DNA of 64,000 bases, taken from contig JASVEC010000074.1 of NCBI GenBank assembly GCA_030770535.1, forward strand, positions 31,343-95,342, in the 5' to 3' direction. Both the position numbers and the translations under genes were made by a program. The notes under the pieces were generated by a model. That model made no database searches, was not told where the DNA came from, and worked only from the letters and a program-made list of their open reading frames with translations. The stretch comes from Batkoa obscura. Lineage: Eukaryota > Entomophthoromycota > Entomophthoromycetes > Entomophthorales > Batkoaceae. Position 1 is the first letter of the stretch. Every line of letters starts with the position of its first letter. Positions 34,633 through 45,693 of this stretch are shown in pieces.

Positions 34633-34732
34633 TGAGGATGTTTCTTTTGGCTTCATTACTTTTTTATATCTCTTAAGTGCTATTCGAGTAAAAAGATTCT
34701 TAGCAAAATTATCAAACAAAAATACATCCCTA
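34633..34732 (-). mobile_element. MITE-like element left of P3
   Basis: Minus-orientation copy (TGAGGATGTTTC to CATCCCTA) with AA on both flanks, about 210 bp outside the P3 left end. The 70-aa frame seen here is the element, not a gene. Confidence 0.78.
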
Positions 34733-34940
34733 AATGTTATTTTATTATAAACAATTAAGTCTAATACTAAAAAAGTAATTTCCATCTATCCAATATTTGT
34801 TTTCAATGATTTTTCCTGATTTTTTACCAAGTTTTAAAAATACTAATTTACGCTATATCTACTTTGTATTTTAGAAACACCTATTTTATCAAAATTAAGG
34901 TATAAACAGTTTTCAAACTAGAAAAATTCATGATAATATA

Positions 34941-35742
34941 AAAGAGATATTAACATTTATTAAAAGCTAAACAAATTCAAAATAACAAATATCAAATTCG
35001 TTATTTCTCATCTCCACTTATTCATGACAAGCATAAGAAACGATATCAAATCCTTGCCAGTTTTGAGAAGCACCAGCATTACAATCAGGCATAGCACTAA
35101 CTACATCACTTAGTAAAATACGTTCAAATAAGTTGTAACTTTCTCCAATGTTAGGAGTAAACCAACATTGACATCTACCAGCAGCACCATCTCTTACACC
35201 AGCTGGTGCTAATTTAACCATACATTCATGGATATCGGATGAAAAATCATTTCCTGGTGCTTTAGAAGTACATACACCAGCTGAAAGAGCAGTGGATACA
35301 AAGGCAGTAATTAAAAGAATAGAACGGTACATTGTAGTTATAGTTATAGTAATGATTGATTTGCAAATTTATTTAACTCTTCAAGAGATAATAATTAATA
35401 TAATTTGATAATGAGAGAAATCAACTACTTTTTATACTTTAAAAAAAAGTACCAATCTATCTCAAATATGATAATGTTACTTTCCTAAAGTATTTAGTTA
35501 CAAAATACCATCTATAGCCTACAAAACAAACTAAATTATGTTCTATATTTAGTAATTTTATATAACATCTAAGAATTTATATGCATAGTGTTCTTTAATA
35601 TTTTTGATTAGTAACAATTTAATACACTACTTTATTAAATTGTTTAATTGAAACAATATATTTTGGAAACATGATATTTGATTTTGTTCGATGTTACTGT
35701 TCAATAGAACTCAATAACAATGATATCTTTTTATTATTGAAT
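34941..35742 (-). repeat. Palindrome P3, left arm (802 bp)
   Basis: Second copy of the P2 unit, same length and same ends (AAAGAGATATTAAC here). Differences from P2 are mostly shared by both P3 arms: AAAGCTAAAC and TTCAAAATAAC near the end, GTAATGATTG before the gene, TTCGATG near the loop. Confidence 0.9.
35018..35332 (-). CDS. Secreted six-cysteine protein, P3 left copy (104 aa)
   Basis: Protein identical to the P2 copies: signal peptide to residue 18, cysteines at 21, 37, 54, 56, 84 and 102. The TATA box is at the complement of 35429-35436. Keeping an identical protein in a unit about 25 kb away from P2, while the surrounding arm DNA differs at several sites, points to selection on the protein or recent exchange. 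Frame intact, no intron. Confidence 0.88.
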   Translation of the reverse strand: MYRSILLITAFVSTALSAGVCTSKAPGNDFSSDIHECMVKLAPAGVRDGAAGRCQCWFTPNIGESYNLFERILLSDVVSAMPDCNAGASQNWQGFDIVSYACHE

Positions 35743-36338
35743 AAATCAATAAGATTGAGTTGTGTTTATATAGTGAATAGATGTTAAATATTGTGTCAAG
35801 TACATAATAAATAGTATTTATTTAAAGTCATATTGATAGTTTACTTTATATACATTTTTGAAATATTACGATTCTATAACATTTACGAGCTTTATGTGAT
35901 GTTTTAAATATAAGTTAAAGATTAATGTTACTAAACCTTATAGAACCGTAGTATTAAATAAAATCAGATATTCTATTATTATAAGCCAACAATTGCTACA
36001 GAATAAGTTTATGAAAATAGTTTGTTTTTTTATTGAACAAAAATACATAGGAACAATTTGAATAGAAATTCTCGAATAATAAATAAAACTGGGTAAGTAA
36101 TAGTAACAATTATCAACTTATGTTACTTTTAAATATTATGATCTCTGATTTAATATTATTGTTCCTGAAGCTTTAACGACAATAATGAAATTTGTCAATC
36201 AATAAAATTTTAGAGTTGAGCCTAAAAATTAGATATTGTTATACTATATTATAAATTAGCAATTTTGTCTATAAACATAACTTATAACAGTCATTTTTAA
36301 ACACTTTATTGTGTTTATTATATTTGAATTTATACTGT
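35743..36338. other. Central loop of palindrome P3, reversed relative to P2
   Basis: About 600 bp. At the left it reads ATTGAATAAATCAATAAG and at the right TATACTGTATTGAAT. This is the reverse complement of the P2 loop, the boundary ATTCAAT included. Scattered substitutions separate the two loops. No ORF. Confidence 0.88.
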
Positions 36339-37140
36339 ATTGAATAATAAAAAGATATCATTGTTATTGAGGTCTATTGAACAGTAACATCGAACAAAAT
36401 CAAATATCATGTTTCCAAAATATATTGTTTCAATTAAACAATTTAATAAAGTAGTGTATTAAATTGTTACTAATCAAAAATATTAAAGAACACTATGCAT
36501 ATAAATTCTTAGATGTTATATAAAATTACTAAATATAGAACATAATTTAGTTTGTTTTGTAGGCTATGGATGGTATTTTGTAACTAAATACTTTAGGAAA
36601 GTAACATTATCATATTTGAGATAGATTGGTGCTTTTTTTTAAAGTATAAAAAGTAGTTGATTTCTCTCATTATCAAATTATATTAATTATTATCTCTTGA
36701 AGAGTTAAATAAATTTGCAAATCAATCATTACTATAACTATAACTACAATGTACCGTTCTATTCTTTTAATTACTGCCTTTGTATCCACTGCTCTTTCAG
36801 CTGGTGTATGTACTTCTAAAGCACCAGGAAATGATTTTTCATCCGATATCCATGAATGTATGGTTAAATTAGCACCAGCTGGTGTAAGAGATGGTGCTGC
36901 TGGTAGATGTCAATGTTGGTTTACTCCTAACATTGGAGAAAGTTACAACTTATTTGAACGTATTTTACTAAGTGATGTAGTTAGTGCTATGCCTGATTGT
37001 AATGCTGGTGCTTCTCAAAACTGGCAAGGATTTGATATTGTTTCTTATGCTTGTCATGAATAAGTGGAGATGAGAAATAACGAATTTGACATTTGTTATT
37101 TTGAATTTGTTTAGCTTTTAATAAATGTTAATATCTCTTT
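36339..37140 (+). repeat. Palindrome P3, right arm (802 bp)
   Basis: Mirror of 34941-35742 about 36040.5. A handful of single differences from the left arm are visible (for example GAGGTCTATTG, CTATGGATGG, TTGGTGC and GACATTTG), so the two arms are not a copied read. The match runs two bases further out (TA) before the flanks diverge. Confidence 0.9.
36749..37063 (+). CDS. Secreted six-cysteine protein, P3 right copy (104 aa)
   Basis: Fourth identical copy of the 104-aa protein. One silent change is seen near the end (GATATT for GATATC at residues 96-97). The TATA box at 36645-36652 lies about 104 bp before the ATG. Direction is outward from the loop, as in P1 and P2. Confidence 0.88.
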   Translation: MYRSILLITAFVSTALSAGVCTSKAPGNDFSSDIHECMVKLAPAGVRDGAAGRCQCWFTPNIGESYNLFERILLSDVVSAMPDCNAGASQNWQGFDIVSYACHE

Positions 37141-37356
37141 TAAATACAAGTTTACTTTTAATTTGAAAACTTAATTATTATAAAAAAATTACTAAGCAAA
37201 AAGAAACTTGTAGTATACAATAACTTTCAACTTTAAAAACTAATAGATCCCAATAAGTTTAAATGTCTTAATACTTTTTCAAAAGCGTAAAGATCTTTTT
37301 AGTTATTATATTAATAGAATAGCCTTCAAAAAAATTTTTTTATCTATTGTATTTAT

Positions 37357-37455
37357 TGGGGATGTATTTTGTGTTTAAGAATTCGACTAACAAATTTTCC
37401 GCATAAATAGCGCTTAAAAGACGGCAAAAGCGATGAAACCAAAAAACATTCTCTA
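37357..37455 (+). mobile_element. MITE-like element right of P3
   Basis: Plus-orientation copy with a worn right end (CATTCTCTA), about 215 bp outside P3. Confidence 0.75.
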
Positions 37456-40400
37456 TTAAAACACGAATTAGTACATTGCAGTTGGATGATTTTTTATGCA
37501 TACAAATTTTTCCTGAAGTTACTAAAAGAAATTCAAATAATCAAATAATCAGAACAATCTTTTAAGGTTGTTCTGATTATTTAAAATGTTGATATGGCAA
37601 GAATTCAATTTAACCGCAATATAAAAGGATGTATAATGCATGACTAATAGTAATGTATTGATTTTAAAAATATGCACTAGTTTTAGAATTTGTTCCCATT
37701 TTAATAAAGCTGAATTTGAATAAGATATATGTATATGACCTTCCCTCTAAATTCTCCTATTCTACTTATTGTTTTGTTTCATTTTACTTCAGCTTGCCTC
37801 CAACAATAAACCACTTGAGAGTTTACCCCCTTCAAGATTTTATAAAACAAATAAATATGAAGATACTCAAGCAGAAATTCACCATGCAAACTTTAAAAGA
37901 GCTATTTTTATAACTAAAATTAAGCTTTGAAAGCCGACAAAGCAAAAATGTAAGTGACATTTATATTATTGTATAAAAAAAGTAACTTTCTGTGTTAAGT
38001 AATTTTGATTTTCAAAACTTCGTATAAAGTAAGACATTTATTATAAAAAGTACTTGTTTCATTATGAAGGCTTACTAAGAATCACTGAGAATTAACAATT
38101 TGAAATTTGATACTTATGCTATTTGCTACTTGTTCGTGTAGACTTTACTAGTACTGATTTAATTCAAATATGAATTGAATATTTATAACTTTGTATATAT
38201 TAAGTTTAATCACGACAATTTTTTCTAGTTTTATATTAAGCAAGTGTAAATATAAATATTCAATCCACACTTAAATTACATCAATAGTATTAACTCAGTC
38301 GATGATGTAAAAATTAAATACGAAGTTGTGGTTTAATCAATATAAAAAAATTACAAATGCCAAAAAGTTTATTGCGAGGTTCAGTTTGACATTAAATTTT
38401 ATTACATTGATTACAATTTTAAAGTATAACCGCATTAATATTAACTGTATTAAATTTAATAAAATAAATTTTATTTAAATGTATGTCTATGTAATATCAC
38501 CCTCAAATTTAAAAGTCTATTTGAAGTACATTGAGATATTTCAGTTATTTCATATTGAAATTGAACTGTGATATAATCGACTAAAAGTTTAATTTTAATT
38601 TTTTTTATTTAAATGTCTAATTATACTAACAAAATACTATTGTTTTAAGAACAAAACATAACTCTATTACATTTTCATGATTTTTTAAAACTCTGAATCT
38701 GTTTATTTATTGAATGATTTTTTAATACACCTATTTTACTAACAAAATAACAAGTTAATCTAACAATTATTTTTTGAAATGAAGCCTTTATTTTAATATC
38801 TCTTTGCTTTAACAAGAAGGTTTTAGTTTTAGGAAGTGGAAAAACCACGGACTTGAAATCGATATGTAAGGCTATTATTACTTTCAAAATCAAATCCACA
38901 TGCTAACAGTTTCCTTGAAAGCTTTATTTACTAAACGTTATATTTAGTAATAAACGTCTTGTTTAAAATTATCCCATAGTTCATACACAAATAAAATAAT
39001 ATTTTATAAAGTTGCTTGACTATCGGAAAATAATTGACTAATAAAGAAGGATACCTTTATCATAATTTTTGATCATTTTCAAACAATTAGTGGCATTAAT
39101 GAAGACTCATTTTCAAAACATGAAATTATTCTAAACTTGAGTTTGACTAATTAGCTGTATTTACAAGATACTTTAATGAAACTAAAAGCCAGCATTTATC
39201 CTAGTTGATAATACTTTTATTTGTGTTGTTTAAAACGCTATTTAAATTAAATTTTTAAAGTTAGTTCCGAATTTATAAAGAGAAGATTACTCAAAATGAA
39301 AAATTAGTAATAAATTTATTAAGATTTAATAAAATATAAGAAATTAGATTAATTGTTATCTTTACTCAACTAATTTATAGTTCACCGCTAAAAAGTAATA
39401 TAATAAATTCGTTCTATAAGTTATTAATAAATCTTACTGCTTTGTTGTTATATTAGGAAATGTTTACATTTATAGTTATTTTGTAAAAAATGACATAAAC
39501 ATCAAAAACGAATATTACATTAGCATTTCTTTTATTTTTTCATTTTTGCAAATGACATTTACTACTATACATCATTTGTGAGCTATCTAATGATTTTAAA
39601 ACGCTTGGATGTAATCTTTCAATCATATCTAATGAAATATAATAATAAATCTCTGGTCTTAAAAATAGAATGAATTATACTTGAAAATAAACCTTACATC
39701 TAACATGCTTATCACTTATTGAGGTTTATAGCTGTATATTAAATTGATACTAAAGCCTGATTATTGCTTACATAATGTTCGTTATAAATTAATACTTTTA
39801 TTAAAAACAGTTACAACAAAGGAAGTTTAGTATAAAAAACAAAGTATATAACTTTGTATATTTTTTGAAAATTTAATAAAGCCCAGGAGTAACATTCTAT
39901 TTAGTTTTAATTTTTATACACTTTTAATATGAAATTTTGTACAACTTTTACATCAAATAAAGTTAAAGTTTGAAAGTAATTAATTTTATATGAGATCAAG
40001 TTTTAATTTAATTGTCAAAAACTTGTATATAATAAAAGTAAGCTATCTTAAAATTTTAATTAAGATAGATTAATGAATTGTCTTAAACCAACTATTTAAA
40101 TAATTGGAGGTGTGATTATTCTTAAAATTTTTAATTATCATTTTTTAAAACAAACTCAATCGGGTATATCGTTCAATAAAATAAGTTTCACAATAAGACA
40201 AAGAATAGGTTCTATTTTATTATTAATTGAATTTATAATTTATAATTTATAATTTATAATTTATAAATATAATTTCTCTGTATCAAATTAATAAAGTCTT
40301 ACTATGAGATATATAGTTATGTTTTTTGAAAAAATCTTCAATTTTTATAATTGTTGAACTTTTGGTTTTTAAATCATAACATTTATCCCACTAAATTAAA

Positions 40401-40658
40401 ATCATTATATTATGAAATAAAGGTATTAGCTTAAGTAATATATTTCAAGTTATTAAGCTATAATATTAATTTATCGATTCTTCTTAAATATTAAAATATT
40501 CAAAATACTATTTTATTGACTACAAAAACCATAAATAAAACACAAGTTAGTAATAGAGATAAGTAAAAATGTCATATCAGTGGATTTTTTCTAGAAATAG
40601 ACATGTATTTATTTTATAAAATATAAATAATAGTTAAAACAAAAATTTAAAGAATAAA
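37456..40658. other. Gene-free AT-rich stretch with a TTTATAA repeat
   Basis: No gene seen in 3.2 kb. A short tandem run of TTTATAA (five units) lies at about 40230-40266. The downstream end may hold the 3' region of the WOPR gene. Confidence 0.45.
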
Positions 40659-41333
40659 TTAGTTATCGTTCATAAACAAGGACTGATTTTGGTAAGGAAT
40701 AAATACAATAGATTCACCAGAAGTGGTTGCACTAGTTGAAGTAGTAGGGGCTGAACATGTAATGACATTAATATTTTCCGAATTAGAATCCATACTATTA
40801 TTCCGTTTTTTAATAACATTTTTAGGACGATAATAAAAATTAATAGGTATAATTAAAGAGCTAGAGATAGGATAAGTTGAAATAGTAGGAAGGGATATGT
40901 TTTTCTCAACATCATTATACACATAGTTTACTAATTGAAATTTCCTACCGTCCACAGTAGAAATACTACTAGTTCTCTTCATTAGTCCATCTTTTTTATA
41001 AGTCTCTGCTTTACTTGTAGTAGCGTTATCTGTTATATCGGTGTCCAATTCATGATATATAAAAAAATAGTTATTGTAACGAGAAGGAGACCAAGTATGT
41101 CCATCGGTCCATCTTTTCATCCCCCCAACTCCTATTTCCCATACAAAAATAGACCCAGGTCTTATATAAGTACGGGTAGTTTCAGATAACCTTGTTGTTA
41201 TTAGTGGAATCATACCTAGCCTTGAGGCTTCAAATAAAATTAAAGCTTCGGAAACATCTTTAACATAGCCATAGAATGATTCTGTTTTAACTATAGGATT
41301 GTTTAAGTGAATAGACGTATGATTACTGATCAT
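40659..41333 (-). CDS. WOPR-domain (Gti1/Pac2 family) regulator (224 aa)
   Basis: Fungal transcription regulator of the Wor1/Ryp1/Gti1/Pac2 family, which controls morphology and spore or host-related switches in other fungi. Residues about 17-92 match the first WOPR half: FYGYVKDVSEALILFEASRL, then GSIFVWEIGVGGMKRWTDG and TWSPSR. About 113-138 match the second half: KKDGLMKRTSSISTVDGRKF followed by QLVNYV. The C-terminus is Ser/Thr/Asn-rich and probably disordered. The start is set at ATG 41333, because the extension beyond it has only a TTG. It is short for the family, with most of the variable C-terminal part absent, close to Pac2-like minimal proteins. DNA binding looks intact: the RWTDGxxWSPSR core is complete. 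Confidence 0.93.
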   Translation of the reverse strand: MISNHTSIHLNNPIVKTESFYGYVKDVSEALILFEASRLGMIPLITTRLSETTRTYIRPGSIFVWEIGVGGMKRWTDGHTWSPSRYNNYFFIYHELDTDITDNATTSKAETYKKDGLMKRTSSISTVDGRKFQLVNYVYNDVEKNISLPTISTYPISSSLIIPINFYYRPKNVIKKRNNSMDSNSENINVITCSAPTTSTSATTSGESIVFIPYQNQSLFMNDN

Positions 41334-44300
41334 TCTCAAAATAATTTAAAATATAATTGTAAAAAAAAGATCTTGTTCTTTTTATATAATCAAAACTGAA
41401 TTGCATAATTTAGCATAACATAAAAAGAAATGGTAATTCATTTTAATCAACAAATAATAAATAATTAAAACTTAGCATTGATAGTTCCAAACTTATCCTA
41501 CTTTTTAAGTCACTTTCTAAAATTAACTATAATTCTTTTATCAGTCATACTTTAATATAACTGTAATGTTAATTATAGTTTTAATGTAGATTGCATAACT
41601 ATTTTAATAATTTGATAAAATTTGCTCAAAAGCTATTTAAAAAAATACTATTTTTGGTATTCTATTTCTTTAACTTAAACCAAGGTTTAGTATTACTGTT
41701 TTTAATGAAAAATTTAATAATTTTGCTAGATTATAAAAGACTTAAGGACCAAATGAAATCTATGTTTTTAGAGCTTTAGTAGGTTAAAATTCATGTCTCA
41801 ATCCGCCTTTTTTATTCTTTTCTATTCTTTTTTATTCTTTTTTATTTATTTTTATTCTTTTTTATTTATTTTTATTCTTTTTTATTTATTTATTAAAGAG
41901 GTATTAGCAATATAATTGAAATATTTAATTTGTATTAAAGATAATTAATTTATTACAAAAAAACAATCTCACATTATCTAGACTATTAACTTTAATTTAG
42001 TTATATTAATTAGCCCTAATCTCGGTTTTAATGTTAAGGGGCGAAATGTAGTGCCTTAATTTCATTCAAGTGAACTAGTTTAAGGATACTATATTTTGGC
42101 TAAAACGTTTTATTTTATTCTTCTGAGGCTTGATTTATTTTTCATTTCTAGCTAAATTTAAGAGCAAAAAATGAGCATTTAATTGACTTGATTTTTTTTG
42201 AATAAATTTGATTGGTCTATTAAATTAGTAAAATTACCTTAAGTTTTATAAGTTAAACTATTATATAGGTTCTATTGTAATTGTTTGATATTGTATTATT
42301 TTTCTGTAATAAATATAATTGATTTCTTTTATGTGTAAAACATGAAAAATTTATTAAAGTTAAATTTTAAATATACGAATAAATAGTTCTTGAAACTTGT
42401 AAAAGCAGTAAACCATTTAGACAAATATAAGCAAAGTGTATAGATAAAAAGTTTATTGTAAATTCTAATGAATAGTTGATTTTTAACTCATGAGAAAGTT
42501 ATTAAGAAATCATTATAGCACAAAAATTATTATCCTAGCGCTAACATAATATCAGTTGTAACTCAAATTATAATATTGGCCCCTGATACAATATAAAACA
42601 CTAATAACCGTTTCTTGATAATATCTAATATAGTGTTTTAAGTTAATGATTGTTTAAAGTACTTACATATAACGTTAACTTGATTTTCTATTCAACTAAC
42701 TGTTTTTTTGATTGGAATCCTTATATCAAAAAAACGACTGTTATTTTCAAAAATTGTAAGTCTTTGTCTGGACACTTGTTTGCATTTATCTAATAGATTT
42801 AATTAAAAAGCAACATTTAAATCGTCCATCCATTATTTTGGCTTTATTATACGGTTATCTAAATATTTAATTGATAAACATATATAAATAGTATAAAAAG
42901 TATAAAAATAATATGGGGCTTGATGGTATTATAACAGTTATGCCTATAACTTTAATAAAGGGCATTTGATGGTACACTTTAAAGTGGTCAATTAAAAGTA
43001 AAGTCGTATGGTTCCTGTTTTCTATATAATTTAGCTTTATAAACATGTTGTCAATATAGCTTAATTGCATAATTGTTTTTTTAAAATTATGCTGAGAAAT
43101 AATCACCATCCTTGGTAAGTTTGCTTTGGATTTGTTATTCTTATTGTTGATAATTGTTTTGAACTATTTTTTAAATGTTCGGGTGTAAACAAGTATTTAT
43201 TAACATAAAACTCAATTTAAATCTGCTCCAATTTATTGAATTATAAGTTGATAACTAAATAATATTAGTTATAACACTAGAGTACCTGAGCAAATAGTTT
43301 CAAGCCTAAATTTCAATCACTGTACATGTAAATAACTTAATATCATTATGGCTAAATTAGGAAGTCATGACGCCCAAGGCAACAATTATATATTATTATT
43401 TTTTCCCTTGAGCAATCCTTCAAATATTAGTTTTATCACATTTTCAATCATTTGGTTCAATTGAATACTTTCTCTATCTTATATTTCAACTTCAAAACCA
43501 GTGATGGCAGTTCAAAACTTTCTGCTATAACACTATCTAATTCTGAGCTTGAATAAAGGGTAACAAATAAAACAATTATATCGTTATTTAGACATTAATC
43601 AAATTTGAGCGTTAGATAGAACTTTGCTTTCAAGTTCATCAAGTACAACTGATTGATTTTGTAACATATAATTTAAACCCAAAAAACTGTTTAAAATATT
43701 AAACAGATGAGTCCATCCAGAATATTAATAATAAATAAAATAAACTATTTTATTCTTACTCTATTATTATTTGAGTGAATTGAGATAAATAATATGAATT
43801 AATTGTGGTTAAATAAGCAAAATAAAAATGCTCAATAAAGAATAGCTTTAGTATAATGTCTATTGTATCCAAATCACATAGCAATAAATGGGCATAAAAT
43901 TGAAGTACTATCGTCAGTAGTTTATCTGTTAATGAAAGGGATATCTGCCTTTTTTTCTAAATTGATACTGTGTTAATTGTATAAGCTCTAAACCAAAAGA
44001 TGCGATTTGCCTTCTACAATTCAAAAAATAAAATTATACTATACTCAATCTAAGAGACCAAGTCTATATTATTCGTTTAATCATATTTAACTACTAGCCT
44101 TTGAGCCTTTATCTTTTTTCATATGTATTGTTTAATCCTTGTCAGCGTACCTTTTAATTTATAATTTATATAAGCTTTTATTATCTTATAAACCAATTAT
44201 CCCCATTTAATGACATGTGTGTTCCTTTTGAAAAGGTTTTACATATTATTGCTGATACAATTTAAACTTTCTTTAACATAACTTCAGTCCAAGCATTGAA

Positions 44301-45111
44301 CTTTATTTCAAAAAACATCATAGATTTCAATTTGATGCTCCAAGGGTAAGTGAGGCTATATAGAATCCCTGATCAATAGGTAACTCATAGCAGTTGACAA
44401 TCCACATAGAGAAGGATAGCTTTTCTCAATGGCCTCACCAGGTATCAATACTCAAATCTGACTGGAAAGGGGCAGCGCTATCACTACTTCTAAACATTTT
44501 TCTATCTTGTTATTTGTAAAATTAAACAAAATTTTTAGCTCAATCTAGATTAATTAAAAAACCTCGATTTGATAAAACCAATTCATGCTTGGTGTTAAAA
44601 TTAACTCATCAAAAGTAATATTTAAAAAGCATATATAGACATAAAAAACTGTTTGTTTTTTATTTAAATTTTGGTTCATTTGAACACTTTCTTATATTCA
44701 TGTATATTTAAAGGGGAAGGATATATCTCGATAAATGAGTTTATTTAGTTTTATTAGGTCAGTTCCATTTAATGCCTTCAGAATGACTGTTTAGTTAACA
44801 ACATGTAAGGACCCTATAGCTGTCAGATGTTGGCTCTGTTTTATATTGTCTCAAATATTTGCGAGCTTGGAAAACTATTTATTAATGTTCCAAAATACGT
44901 TATAATATGTATATATATTGTATACATATAGTACTAATGTGAATTATCTCAAAAAATGAGAGACTAAACTTTGAGCAATCATTTCTCAATAAAGAGTAAT
45001 TAAAGAATACTATGTAAATATGCATGTAAAATATTATATTTATAGGCCTCATATTGAATCAACTATTCCACTTTTAATATTGGTTTAAAGTATTATAATT
45101 AATCCAATATA
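41334..45111. other. Gene-free stretch, 3.8 kb
   Basis: No credible gene. It contains the microsatellite at 41806-41893 and a GC-richer patch at about 44335-44500 that I cannot assign. Confidence 0.4.
41806..41893. repeat. Microsatellite, TTTTTATTC-type units
   Basis: Tandem run of TTTTTTATTC and TTTTTTATTTAT units in alternating order, about 88 bp long. Confidence 0.8.
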
Positions 45112-45209
45112 TGTGGATATATTTTGGTGTTTAAAAATTTTACTAACAATATTTCTACTCAAAGAGTGCTTAAAAGATGGAAATAATGGAGTTAAAAAAA
45201 ACACCCCTA
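45112..45209 (+). mobile_element. MITE-like element
   Basis: Plus-orientation copy (TGTGGATATATTT to CACCCCTA) with TA on both flanks. Confidence 0.78.
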
Positions 45210-45693
45210 TATTTTATTCGGCTTATATATTTATTACCTAACCAGATAATTTTAATAATAATCTTTTGTATTAAAAAATTTAGACTTACTTGAAAAATAT
45301 ATAGGACATCTTTATGGTTTTATTTTTTTCCGCTTTTTGGGCAAAAAAATATACCAATATGAAAAATCGTGATTAAGGCAACATCAATAATTTTTGTATT
45401 AGATTTACAGCAACAGCAACTATATTGTAATATAACAACTGCTTATTTAAGAGCAAAGTTATGTCAAAATAGCTAAAATCTATAACTTAGGCATTAAAAT
45501 ACAAACAAACAAATGGATGATTGAAAACTACCATAAATTGAGTCAAAATAGGGCTACTATAGCTGTATAAAAACACATCAATTTATCTTTATATGTCCCT
45601 TTTAATATAAATATAATATTTCTAGGTTATTTATTAAAATTAGGTACAAAACAAAATAAATTTTATAAAGGTAATAATAAATATGTTGTTTAT
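45210..45693. other. 3' region of the first glycosyltransferase gene
   Basis: Non-coding, AT-rich. A weak MITE-like echo near 45310-45360 is too decayed to call. Confidence 0.35.

Noticed and set aside
37716-38899. Two short ORFs (65 and 74 aa)
   Set aside because: Isolated in AT-rich spacer without signal peptide, motif or promoter-like context.
42867-43109. 80-aa minus-strand ORF
   Set aside because: No recognisable motif, random-like composition and no neighbours to support it.
45310-45360. Further MITE copy
   Set aside because: Only scattered resemblance to the family's right end; too decayed to support.
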